From: Acidimangrovimonas sediminis
GTDB taxonomy: Bacteria; Pseudomonadota; Alphaproteobacteria; Rhodobacterales; Rhodobacteraceae
NCBI RefSeq assembly: GCF_002871005.1
Contig: NZ_PHSN01000018.1
Span: 123,122 to 187,121 of the forward strand
Length of the DNA stretch: 64,000 nt
Direction: 5' to 3'
Shown here: positions 1-9,800 of the stretch, one piece after another
How positions within the stretch are numbered: position 1 is the first letter of the stretch
Layout of the letters: each line of letters begins with the position of its first letter
Program-made: the position numbers and the translations under genes
Notes under the pieces: model-generated
Database searches by the model: none
What the model was told of the DNA's origin: nothing
The model's input: the letters and a program-made list of their open reading frames with translations, nothing else

Positions 1-495
1 CGCGACGACCGGCCGGGCCGCATCGTCGCGCTGGGAAGTGGCACCGGCTTTGCCCCGGCCTGGGCGATCGCCGCCGCGGCGCTTGCGGCGGACCCGCAGC
101 GCCACGTCGTTCTGGGCTGCGGTGCCCGGCGGGCGGCGGGCTTCTACATGGGGCCGGCGCTGCGCCTCGCGGCGCGGTATCCCAACGTCGACCTCCGGGT
201 CTGCCTCGAGGAGACGCCGCCCGGCGTCGCGGGAATCCTTGGTGGGACGCCTGCCGATCATCTGGCGGATCTCGGCCCCGAGGATACCGTCTTTGCCGCC
301 GGCGGCCCGTCGATGGTGGCACGCGCGGAACACCTGGCCGGCTGCGCCGGTGCCCGCTTCTACGCCGATCCTTTCGCCCCCGACCCCAAGCCCGCCAATG
401 GCACGCTGACCGCGGCCGACCTTCAGCGCGCGGCGCAGCGGCTGGCGTTGCGGCGGCTGACGGGGTTCCTGGGGCGGGCGCGCAGAACCGCCTGA
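1..495 (+). CDS. FNR-superfamily flavin oxidoreductase, C-terminal part (5' truncated)
   Basis: The reading frame is open from base 1 and ends at TGA 493-495, so only the C-terminal 164 residues are visible. It starts within a nucleotide-binding fold: GSGTGFAPAWAIA is the usual NAD(P)-binding loop of ferredoxin reductase-type enzymes. A second conserved patch, VFAAGGPSMV, matches the C-terminal NAD-binding motif of that superfamily. The family passes electrons from NAD(P)H via FAD to a partner, often a 2Fe-2S domain. Any N-terminal FAD or ferredoxin domain lies outside the window, so partner and substrate cannot be named. The gene converges on the minus-strand response regulator that ends 48 bases downstream. 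Confidence 0.7.
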   Translation, partial: RDDRPGRIVALGSGTGFAPAWAIAAAALAADPQRHVVLGCGARRAAGFYMGPALRLAARYPNVDLRVCLEETPPGVAGILGGTPADHLADLGPEDTVFAAGGPSMVARAEHLAGCAGARFYADPFAPDPKPANGTLTAADLQRAAQRLALRRLTGFLGRARRTA

Positions 496-543
496 CCGGC
501 TGCCCATCCGCTCAGCAGGGGGCAGGCCCTCGTCGCGCGCGGG

Positions 544-1242
544 TCAGCGCAGATCGCCAAGCATGTCGCGCTGCCTCCGCCAGGCGATCAGGACGCCGAC
601 CCGGTTGGTCGCCCCGAAGCGTTGCATCAGCGACGACATGTAGTGCTTCACGGTCCGCTCGCTGAGCTGAAGCTCCGCCGCGATCTGCTTGTTGGTCAAA
701 CCCTGCTCCAGCCCCGCGATCACCTGCCGCTCGCGCGGGCTGAGCTGTTCCGCGCTCTGCTCGGGGGGCGTGCCCGGCTTGCCGGCGCTCTGGGCGCGCA
801 TGCCCTGCGCGGCGGCGACCACCCGGGTCGCGAATTCCGGCGAGACGAAGGATTCCCCGCTCAGCACCCGGCGCACCGCCGCCCTGAGTTCAAGCGCTCC
901 GATCCCCTTGAGGACGTAGCCATGCGCCCCCGCCCGGAGACAGTCGAGCGCGTGCCGCGGTTCGTCGCTGACCGTGAGCATGATGCAATGGGTCGCCGGA
1001 GACGCCCGCCGCACACCCTTGAGCGCCGCGAAGCCGTCGCCGGGCATCCCGAGGTCGAGCAGCATGACGTCGGGGTGCTGTTCTGTGGCGATGCGGATCG
1101 CCGAGGCGGCGGTGGAGCCCTCGCCGACCAGCCTGAAACCGCCATCGCCAAGCAGCGTGTCGATGATGCCCACACGCATCAGCGGGTGGTCGTCGATCAC
1201 GGCGAGCGTGGCCGTCGCAGGCGCCTGGCCGGCCGCCGCCAT
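544..1242 (-). CDS. NarL/LuxR-type response regulator (second of a tandem pair)
   Basis: A 232-residue two-component regulator. The receiver domain (about residues 12-130) has the acidic pair D17-D18, the probable phosphoacceptor D63 in LLDLGMPG, T90 and K112. The C-terminal LuxR/NarL helix-turn-helix begins near LSPRERQVIAG and includes LSERTVKHYMSS. A longer GTG-initiated frame reaches back to 1323. I chose the ATG at 1242 because an AGGAG lies 7 bases upstream (1250-1254) and because the longer form would overlap the neighbour by about 70 bases. The upstream paralogue stops 10 bases before this start, so the two are probably cotranscribed. The input signal is unknown; the nearby sensor kinase is the obvious partner. 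Confidence 0.88.
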   Translation of the reverse strand: MAAAGQAPATATLAVIDDHPLMRVGIIDTLLGDGGFRLVGEGSTAASAIRIATEQHPDVMLLDLGMPGDGFAALKGVRRASPATHCIMLTVSDEPRHALDCLRAGAHGYVLKGIGALELRAAVRRVLSGESFVSPEFATRVVAAAQGMRAQSAGKPGTPPEQSAEQLSPRERQVIAGLEQGLTNKQIAAELQLSERTVKHYMSSLMQRFGATNRVGVLIAWRRQRDMLGDLR

Positions 1243-1252
1243 AGGGGCGCTC

Positions 1253-1933
1253 CTACGGTTGCGGTGCCGCGCCGGCGCCCTGTCCCGCGCCGGAAGCACG
1301 GAACGCGAGCACCGCCGCGACACGGTTCTTGACGCCGTATTTCTGCATGATGTTGGTCATGTAGAACTTCACCGTCTTTTCGCTGATGTCGAGCCGCAGG
1401 GCGATTTCACGGTTGGTGTGCCCACGCTCGAGTTCGTGCAGCACCTGCAATTCGCGCTGCGTGAGATGCTGGGTCGGATCCTGCCGATCGGTCGGGGCCT
1501 GTGCCGCGCGAAGCAGCGTCGCCGCGAACCCCGGCGAGACGAAGGTGCCGTCGTTCAGGATCGTGTCGATCGCCATCACCAGTTCGCGCCCCCCGACGCC
1601 CTTGAGGATGTAGCCGCGGGCGCCGTTGTTAAGTGCCTCGATCGCGCTGGCCGCCGCGTCGCAGGCCGTCAGCAGCACGCAGCGCACCTCTGGTTCGGCT
1701 GCGGCGATCCGCTTCAGCGCATCCATGCCGCCACCCGGCAGGGACAGGTCGAGGAACATCACGTCCGGCCGGTGGGTGGAGGCGATCTCCACGGCCTCGT
1801 CAGCGGTTGCGCCCTGATGAATGGCGGCGCACCCCATGTTTTCCGCAAGCAAGGCCGCCAGGCCCTGTCGAAAGATCGGATGGTCATCAACCAGACCGAC
1901 ACACAGGCCGCGTGGATCGCAGCTCAAACCCAT
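1253..1933 (-). CDS. NarL/LuxR-type response regulator (first of a tandem pair)
   Basis: A 226-residue response regulator with receiver residues D16-D17, phosphoacceptor D62 in FLDLSLPGGG, T89 and K111 (GYILKG). A C-terminal LuxR-type HTH follows, with LTQRELQVLHEL and ISEKTVKFYMTN. The start at 1933 is an ATG preceded by GGAG eight bases upstream; a longer frame would need a TTG at 1975. It is clearly paralogous to the regulator just downstream, in both receiver and HTH. It follows the sensor kinase gene on the same strand after a 226-base gap, so it may be read from its own promoter. I infer that kinase and regulators control the secreted peroxidase locus divergent from the kinase, on position only. 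Confidence 0.88.
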   Translation of the reverse strand: MGLSCDPRGLCVGLVDDHPIFRQGLAALLAENMGCAAIHQGATADEAVEIASTHRPDVMFLDLSLPGGGMDALKRIAAAEPEVRCVLLTACDAAASAIEALNNGARGYILKGVGGRELVMAIDTILNDGTFVSPGFAATLLRAAQAPTDRQDPTQHLTQRELQVLHELERGHTNREIALRLDISEKTVKFYMTNIMQKYGVKNRVAAVLAFRASGAGQGAGAAPQP

Positions 1934-2047
1934 TTTTCCCACTCCCACACCCAGTACGTGCAGCCAAAGCTGCAACCGGCCGGGCGTGCGAAAGTGACTT
2001 TGGATCCCGAAGTCTAATGAACGGATCCGAGGCAGACGCCCGGCACG

Positions 2048-2093
2048 AAATTCATGATCAAAACATTAAGATGATACACACATTCGTGAATTT
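2048..2093. promoter_or_regulatory. Imperfect inverted repeat between sensor kinase and regulator genes
   Basis: The 226-base gap 1934-2159 is AT-richer than its surroundings. It holds AAATTCATG (2048-2056) and its near inverse CGTGAATTT (2085-2093; one mismatch), centred about 115-140 bases upstream of the first regulator gene. It could be an operator for autoregulation. No clear promoter hexamers stand out, and nothing else was recognised in the gap. Confidence 0.25.
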
Positions 2094-2159
2094 GCGATAC
2101 CGGATTGTCTGCGCGCCTTGCGGCGATGCCCCAGTGACCCGGGCTAAACGCTTATTTCC

Positions 2160-3692
2160 CTATTGTTTTCCCAGCGCCGGATCCTCCGCCGACCGGGGCA
2201 GGGGAACGCGGCAGATCACCTCGGTCCCACGCGGGCGACGGGCGCGTATCTCCAGCTCTCCGCCATGCGATTCGGCGCGAAACCGCATGCCCGGAATGCC
2301 CAGCCCGCCAGAGGCCTCCGGGCCGCGCGCCTTCGGCCGCGATCCTGCGGCACGCTCGGGGTCTGCCGTCTCTCCGGGGCCGATGCCGTCGTCGGCGATG
2401 ATCATCACGATCCGGCCGGCCTCTTCATGTGCACGGATCTCGCGTTGCGTCGACCCGGCATGCCGCGCGGCATTGCCAAGCGCCTCCTGCGCGATCCGGC
2501 CGAGGTTGCCCAACAGCTCCGGCGGAAGCTCCCGCTCGGGCAGGTCGAGCTTCAGGTCGACTCGGGTGCCGGTGCGCTGTTCATGCACCTGTGCCAGCCC
2601 CTCGAGGGCGGCGCGCAGGGTGCGGGCGTCGGACAGGAACGGGGCCGAGAGCCCGGATGACACGCTGCGGATTTCCTCGAGCGCCTGCTGCGCCGCGGCG
2701 CGAAGCCGGCCGGCGATCTCGCGCGCGTCGCGAAGATCCTGCGGCGCGCCGGCCCGGATCAGCTCGTCCAGCCGATCGAGGCGCAGCAGCATGTAGGCCA
2801 GAAGCTGCCCGGCCCCGTCATGCAGATCGGCGCCGAGCCGGCGGTGCCGCAGCTCGTCGATCGCGGCGGCCTTGCGCGTGGCGTCGTTGATCCTGCTGCG
2901 CAGTTCCTCGTTGTCGTGGTGCAGCCGGGCCTGTTCGACGAGGCGCCGCTCCAGCGCTCGCGTCTGGAATTCGATCGTGCGGCTGCCGCGCCGCACCACC
3001 AGGAACAGCAGCAGGAACATCGCAAGGCCGACGGGGACGAAGGTGCGCCAGGTTTCGGCCGCAGCATGGATCAGCGCGTGGCTTATGTGATCCGCGTTCT
3101 GATAGAACTCCCCCACCGCGAGGATCCGCCCGGTATCGGCTTCGAACAGCGGGGCGTAGATCTCGTAGAGCCGGACCCCAAGCGCGCGCTGTGTCGCATG
3201 CTCGCCCGTCTCGAGGTCGGAGAACCGGCCGACGACCTCGCCGCGCATCACTGCGGCGATCTCGTCGGGGGAATGTTCGGGCGCGCCGGACCCCGCGGGT
3301 GCGAAGGCCAGCTCTCCATCGGGATACCACACCTTGATCGCCAGGAACTGGCCCTGGCTGCGAAAGCTGTCGGCCAGTGCGACCAGCGCATCGTGGTCCT
3401 TCCGGGTTAGCTTGTCGCCGGTCGCCAGGCTCTGGACGTGGGGCTGAATCAGGCTCTGGAGGTAGAAGGCCGCGGTATCCGCGGTCGAATCGAGCATGCG
3501 CAGGGTGGCGCGGCTGTTGACCCAGTGAGCAAGCAGGGCAAGCGACAGGCCCAGCACCAGGGCGAGCACGACAAGAAACTGGAAAGAAAGACTTCTACGT
3601 AGAAACCAGCCAAGGGCGCGTGTCGGCAAATAAGGTCTTTCGGCACGATCCCGGTCAACCAAGGCCGGGTTCCTGCTGGACCAAGGTCGCAT
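2160..3692 (-). CDS. Membrane sensor histidine kinase, HisKA_3/NarX-like
   Basis: A 510-residue membrane kinase. A first membrane segment lies at about residues 36-56, a periplasmic sensor region at about 57-217, and a second membrane segment at about 218-233 (VGLAMFLLLFLVV). A coiled linker and a HisKA_3 dimerisation domain follow, with the phosphoacceptor H291 in GADLHDGAG. The HATPase domain shows N407 (EALGNAARH), the DDGIGPG loop at 434-440 and the glycine-rich GGLGIPGMR at 462-470. This class phosphorylates NarL-type regulators, and two such genes lie immediately downstream. The ATG at 3692 has GGAG 6 bases upstream. The sensor region does not match a ligand-binding domain I know; its FLAIKVWYPDGELAF segment is PAS/Cache-like by eye only. 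Confidence 0.88.
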   Translation of the reverse strand: MRPWSSRNPALVDRDRAERPYLPTRALGWFLRRSLSFQFLVVLALVLGLSLALLAHWVNSRATLRMLDSTADTAAFYLQSLIQPHVQSLATGDKLTRKDHDALVALADSFRSQGQFLAIKVWYPDGELAFAPAGSGAPEHSPDEIAAVMRGEVVGRFSDLETGEHATQRALGVRLYEIYAPLFEADTGRILAVGEFYQNADHISHALIHAAAETWRTFVPVGLAMFLLLFLVVRRGSRTIEFQTRALERRLVEQARLHHDNEELRSRINDATRKAAAIDELRHRRLGADLHDGAGQLLAYMLLRLDRLDELIRAGAPQDLRDAREIAGRLRAAAQQALEEIRSVSSGLSAPFLSDARTLRAALEGLAQVHEQRTGTRVDLKLDLPERELPPELLGNLGRIAQEALGNAARHAGSTQREIRAHEEAGRIVMIIADDGIGPGETADPERAAGSRPKARGPEASGGLGIPGMRFRAESHGGELEIRARRPRGTEVICRVPLPRSAEDPALGKQ

Positions 3693-3713
3693 CCGGACTC
3701 CGCCTAAAAACTA

Positions 3714-3757
3714 GGTCTGTGTGACCCACCTTAGGCCAGAAAATCGCCGGACCTAAG
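3714..3757. promoter_or_regulatory. Inverted repeats in the divergent kinase/peroxidase promoter region
   Basis: The 199-base divergent gap (3693-3891) carries two small dyads: GGTC-N5-GACC (3714-3726) and CTTAGG-N16-CCTAAG (3730-3735 and 3752-3757; 22-base centre spacing). Both sit between the kinase start and the peroxidase start. NarL-family regulators commonly bind short inverted heptamers, so these are candidate sites for the adjacent regulators. No binding consensus could be checked. Confidence 0.3.
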
Positions 3758-3891
3758 AAGATTCCGCGTCTTCCCCGCCCGTGTTCTCATCGGATCAGGA
3801 ATTTTGCCGGCTCCGGCCGGACCGACCTTTGAACCAAAATCATCAGAGCCGGGCATCCCTTGGGGAAAGCTTTGGCAACAGGGAGAAGACC

Positions 3892-6800
3892 ATGATCAAG
3901 CTGGCCAATGCCGACCTGAACTATCTGCTTCAACAGGCGAACATCCTCAACGATTACAGCCGCCTGACCAGCGCACTGGACCCGAACGGCGTGCGCGAGG
4001 TCTCGGGGTCGAACAACAATCTCGTCGGGGGTTACACGGTGAATGCCGACGGCTCGATCACCTGGACCGGCACCACTGTGCATCCCGACTGGGGACAGGC
4101 CGACACCGACTTCCTGCGTCTCTTCCCGACGAACAACCCGGCCGAGGATGCCTATGGCACCTCCTACGCCACGGTGCAGAAGACCTGGATCGACCTCGAC
4201 AAGGGGGATGGCACCTTCCAGTCGGTGCTGGTCGACAATCCGATGGCCTTCGATCCGGCACTTCTGACCACCGACCGGAACGGGCTGAACCCGGGCGACA
4301 GCGGCTACCAGCCCACCTTCGTCTACGCGCCGGCAGAGTATCAGTACACCGACACCGCCACCACGATGGACCAGAGCTCCTCCGTCGTCGTCGATCCGAT
4401 GCCGCGGATGATCTCGGAGCTGATTGCCAGCTCGAACGTCGACACCAGCGACCCGAACCACAACCCCGCCGCCGTCGCGGCGATGGAGAACCTCGGCGGT
4501 GCGCCGGTGGGCGTGTCGAACTCGGTCGTGGGCGACATCACGACCGCCTTCATGCCGAACCCCGGGATCCTGGGGGGCGTGACCTACAATGAATGGTTCG
4601 TGGCCTTCGGGCAGTTCTTCGACCACGGTCTCGACTTCATCCAGAAGACCGGCGGCGTGGTGATGATCCCGCTCAGCCCCAACGATCCGCTGTGGGTCGA
4701 TCCCACCCTGCCGGACGGATCGCCCAACCCGGCCTACATCCCGGGCGCGTCGAACGTGATGATGCTGGCGCGCGGCAAGCTTGCGAACCCCGACAGCGAT
4801 TTCGATGCCGACGGCAACCTGCTGCCGGGTGTCGTGCCGGTCTACAACAACAACACCGGCCTGCTGATCGACCAGAGCCAGACCTACGGGTCGCATGAAT
4901 CCGTGAACGTGCTGGTGCGCCAGTACGGGGCCGACGGTCACGTCACCGGCCAGCTGATCACCGGTGCCGAGGATGGCGACGGCTCGGCCCACGACTTGGG
5001 CACCTGGGCCGACATGAAGGTGAACGCCGCCCGCATCGGGGTGGAGCTGCGCGACATGGACGTCCTCGACTGTCCGTGGATCAAGGCCGATGCGATCGGC
5101 CGGCTGGGCTTCGCGGCGCAGCAGGATTACACCTTCCGCTCGGACCAGAGCATCGCCGACCTGGAGACCGAGGCCGCGACCACCGGCATCACCATCAACG
5201 GCGTGACCTACACCAGCTATGCCGACATCGACGCCGCTGGCTACGATCCGTTCCTGCGCTGGACCCTGGACGACGCGCTGGCCGGGCGGGTGGACGTGTC
5301 GCAAGTGGGCGAGGTGCGCACCACCAATCAGGCGATCCTGATCGACATCGCCCACGGCGCGGCCCCCGGCCTGACCCAGGAAGGCAACGAGCTGAGCCCG
5401 CTGTCCGCCGTCGTCGGGGCCGGGCCGGGTACGCCGGGCACCTATGACGACGCGCTCCTGGCGCGGCACAAGGTATCGGGCGACGGCCGGGTGAACGAGA
5501 ACGTCACCCTGACCACGGTGCACCATGTCTTCCACGAGGAACACAACATCCAGGCCCGCCAGCTCATGGTCGAGGCGCTGCGCGATGCCTATGCGACCGG
5601 CGACCTGACCATGCTCAACGGCGACGGCACGATCAATGACTTCAGCGGCACGGGCTATGGCTGGCTGAACACCGCGATCACGCTCGCCGCGCTCGATGGT
5701 CTCGACACGATGGCCGACGACGAGGTGCTTGCGCTGGCGCAGACCTTCGACTGGGACGGCGAGAAAGTCTACCAGGCGGCTCGCGTGGTGGTCGAGAGCG
5801 AGTACAACCATATCGCGATCGACCAGTACATGGGCACGCTTTACCCCGCGCTGCCCGAATTCGTGTCCTATTCCACCGATATCGACCTTTCGATCAGCCT
5901 CGAATTCGCGCAGGCGGTGTTCCGGCTCGGCCATTCGCAGCTGCGCGAGACGGTGCAGATCGCGGTGACCGACGCCCACGGGATCGACCCCGGCGAACCC
6001 GGCTATACCGCCACCTACACGGAAAACGGTTTGTTCGACGCCTTCCTCAATCCCGACGCCTACGACATGTACGGCGCCGCGGGCATCGCCGCGGGGCTGC
6101 TGACCCAGCAGGGCAACGAGATGGATGAATTCGTCACGGCGGCGCTGCAGCAATCGCTGGTCGGCGTTCCGCTCGACCTGCCGGCCCTGAACATCGCCCG
6201 GGGCCGCGACGTCGGCATGCCGTCGCTGAACGAGTTGCGGCAGGAGGTCTTTGACGGCCTGATGCAGAATACCTCGAACAACGCCAACGGGTCGGGCATC
6301 GCGCCCTATCACAGCTGGGCCGACTTCGGCGCCCACCTGCGGACGCCTGAATCGCTGGTCAACTTCATCGCCGCCTATGGCCGCGACGACGACACCGGCC
6401 ACACTTTTGGCCTGCAGGCGGCGCGCGAAGCCTACCTGGACGGCTCCGGCGAGCTTTACGAGATCCGCGCGGTGGCGCAGCACATCGTCGACGCCGCTGC
6501 CGACCCGGACGATCCCGACCATGCCGCCGCGCTGAAGTTCGTGCAGGGCACCAGCACGGGAGAACCGACATACATCCCGCCGACCGGGACCAAGGGCGAC
6601 CCGGGCTATGTGCCGGGCCACTGGGACGTCAATGCCGCATCGGGTGACCAGGGCTTCTGGGATATCGACCTGTGGATCGGCGGCCTTGCTGAGCAGGCGC
6701 TGTTCGACGGCCCGCTGGGCACCACCTTCAGCTTCATCCTGCTCGACTTTGCGCAGCGACTGCAGGACGGCGACCGGTTCTACTATCTCTACCGGATGCC

Positions 6801-9800
6801 GGTGGGCCAGCACCTCGGCGATCAGATCATCGGCGAACAATTCGCGGATCTGGTGATGCGCACGACCGGCCTCGAACACATTCCCGACGCCTTCGGCACG
6901 CCCTCGGCGGTCTATACCCTGGACGGCACCAATTCCGCCGGCGACTACATCGACAACGCCCGCGATGGCGTGGGGGCAGGCGATGCCTATGGCGACAACG
7001 ACTACTTCAACGCCACGCTGGAATCGCTGCCCGACGTGACCTCGCAGGTCGTCCTTTCCAACGGCAGCTTCGAGGCGCAGGACCTGGTCGCGGCAGGGGC
7101 CACGACCAATGCCCGCGGCACTTACCTGAGCGGCACGATCCAGGACTGGACGCTGGTCGGGTCCGGCGGAACCTGGGCGCCCACGACCGCCGCGGTGCCG
7201 TTCTTGCCCGATGGCAGCCAGGTGGCGCAGCTCGGCACGAATTCCTCGATGACCGCCGACACGGGGACCACTCTGGTCGAGGGGGCGACCTATACGCTCA
7301 ACCTCAGGATCGGCGACAAGATCGGCTATGTCGCTACCGCAGGCATCGTCAAGCTGGTGGCCGCGGACGGCACCGTTCTGGCCAGCCAGATCTTCAACCC
7401 GCCGCTCGACGACGGCGACGTCACCACCGACGACGCCTGGGACATGCTGACGCTGACGACCGGCCCGGTCGCCGCGGCGGCTGCCGGCCTCGGGCTGTCG
7501 ATCGTGATCGAGACCGACGGATCCGGGCAGAACACGCTTTTCGACGCGGTCACCCTCAGCGTGACCGAACCGGGCGGGTCGGCCAATGACGGGCATATCG
7601 TGGTGATTGGCCTCTCGGGTGACGACTTCATCGTCGGCGCGCTAGGCGATGACGTGCTTTACGGCGACGAGGGCAACGACGTGCTCGAAGGCGCCCAGGG
7701 CAACGACCACCTCTACGGCGGCGACGGCGACGACTACATCACCGACTATGAGAACGACGACTTCATCGCCGGCGGGGCGGGCAACGACACGATCTTTGCC
7801 GGGCCCGGCGTTCTCGACACCGCCCACGGAAACGAGGGTGATGACGAGGTGCATGGCGGCGATGGCATCGACGAGGTCTTCGGCGACGACGGCAACGACC
7901 GGCTCTACGGCGAGGGCGACACCGACCTGATGATCGGTGGCGACGGCGACGATTACATGGACGGCGGCGACAGCGTCGACGAGATGTTCGGCGGCAATGG
8001 CAACGACTGGATGCGGGGCGGGGTTGGCGACGACAACATCAACGGCGGCTCAGGCAACGACCTGCTCGAGGGCGGGCTTGGCGCCACCGCCAACGATGGC
8101 GACCGTCTGAACGGCGACTCGGCCCCCGGCACCCTGCCGGTGATCGAATACAACGGCGACGGCAGCATCGGCGAGATGGACATCGCCAGCTACGAAGAGG
8201 TGGGCATCGCCATCGTGGCAAGCCTTCAGACATCGAACGGCGCGGGCACCTCGTCCAGCCTGCTGGATACCTACGCGATGATCGACGGACTTGTCGGGTC
8301 GCGCTTCGACGACATCCTCGAAGGGGGTGGGCCGGACGCGATCGCGCTGAACGGGTCGGCCAACCAGCTGATCGGCGGGGCGGGCAACGACAGGCTGACC
8401 GGCCTCGGCGACGACGATATCATCGTCGGGGACTGGGCGATCGTGCGCGGCAACCTGCACATCGACATCGACGCCACCACCAGCGCGGCGGGCTACACCA
8501 CCATCGCCAACTGGTTCAACACCGGAGAGGACCGCCCGGTCTTCGACGACACCGGCGAGACCGGCCATATCCTGGGCGACAACGGGGCGGCAGGGACCGG
8601 CGACGTGTCGGTCTACCGCGGCGCGGTGTCCAACTACGCGATCTCGGGCGCGGACAACGGCGTGGTGACCGTGGCCGATACCCGCGACGCGGGCGTCGCC
8701 GATCACGACGGCACGGACATGCTGATCGGGATCGAAAAGCTCGACTTCGCGGGGGACGAATACAACCTCGTCCTCGGCACCGCTGGCGCCGATACCGGGG
8801 CGGGCGCGGTTGATGGCGACAACGACAACGCGACCGGCGTCAACACGCAGGACATCCTTCTGGGGCTTGGCGGCGACGACCTGCTGCGGGGCTATGCGCT
8901 GTCAGACATCCTGATCGGCGGCACCGGCAACGACACGGTGAACGCGGGCGGCGGCAACGACACCATCGTCTGGCAGGCGGGTGACGGCCGCGACCTGGTC
9001 AACGGCCAGGGCGGCGGATCGGACACCTTCGTGGTCCGCGGCGATGGCGCCGTGTCCGAGGTGTTCGGGATCTACACCGCCGCGGCGGCCGTCTCGAGCA
9101 ACGTTCCGGGCGCGGCCACGCTGAACCCGAACACCGAGATCGTTGTCACCCGCATGGTCGCCGGCACGACCGAGATCATCGCCGAGCTGCGCAATGTCGA
9201 GGAACTGGTGTTCAGCGGCTACGGCGGGGGCGGCACCCTGAACAACGGGCAGTTCGTCGGCGGCGATCAGTTCGTGGTCGTCGGCGATTTCACCGGCACC
9301 TCGCTGGCCTACAACACGATCCACATCGAGGGCGGTGACGGCGACGACACCGTCGACATCACCGGGCTGACCTCAAGTCACCGGATCGACTTTGTCGGAC
9401 GCGGCGGCGAAAACATGGTGGTCGGAGATTACCGGCCCCAGGACGTGGTGGAAAACGCCCATTATGCCCCGGGTGGTGGCGCCATGCCCCCGGGGCAGGG
9501 CCCGGCCCCCGGCAGCACGGTGGGGGACGGCTGCGACGACGCGGCCGAAGGCGGTGCGCCGGAAGGTGATGCGCCTGAAGTGAATGCGTCCGCACAGGCC
9601 GCCGCGGGCGAGATCATCGCGGGCGAAGACACCGGCGAGGTTCTGATCGGCACCGATGGCACCGACCAGATCTTTGCCGGCGGCGGGGCCGACAAGGTCT
9701 TCGGCCTGGACGGCGGTGACATGCTCTTCGGTGATGCGGGCGACGACCGGATCTTCGGCGGTGACGGCGACGACCTGATCGACGCGGGTACGGGCGACGA

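Noticed and set aside
3787..7596. 1269-residue minus-strand open frame opposite the peroxidase
   Set aside because: It is the antisense shadow of a high-GC coding gene: no domain, His/Val/Gly-rich, and the plus frame has catalytic motifs.
7612..8085. 27-base periodic repeats that could suggest a CRISPR or satellite array
   Set aside because: The periodicity is that of translated RTX nonapeptides; there are no spacers.
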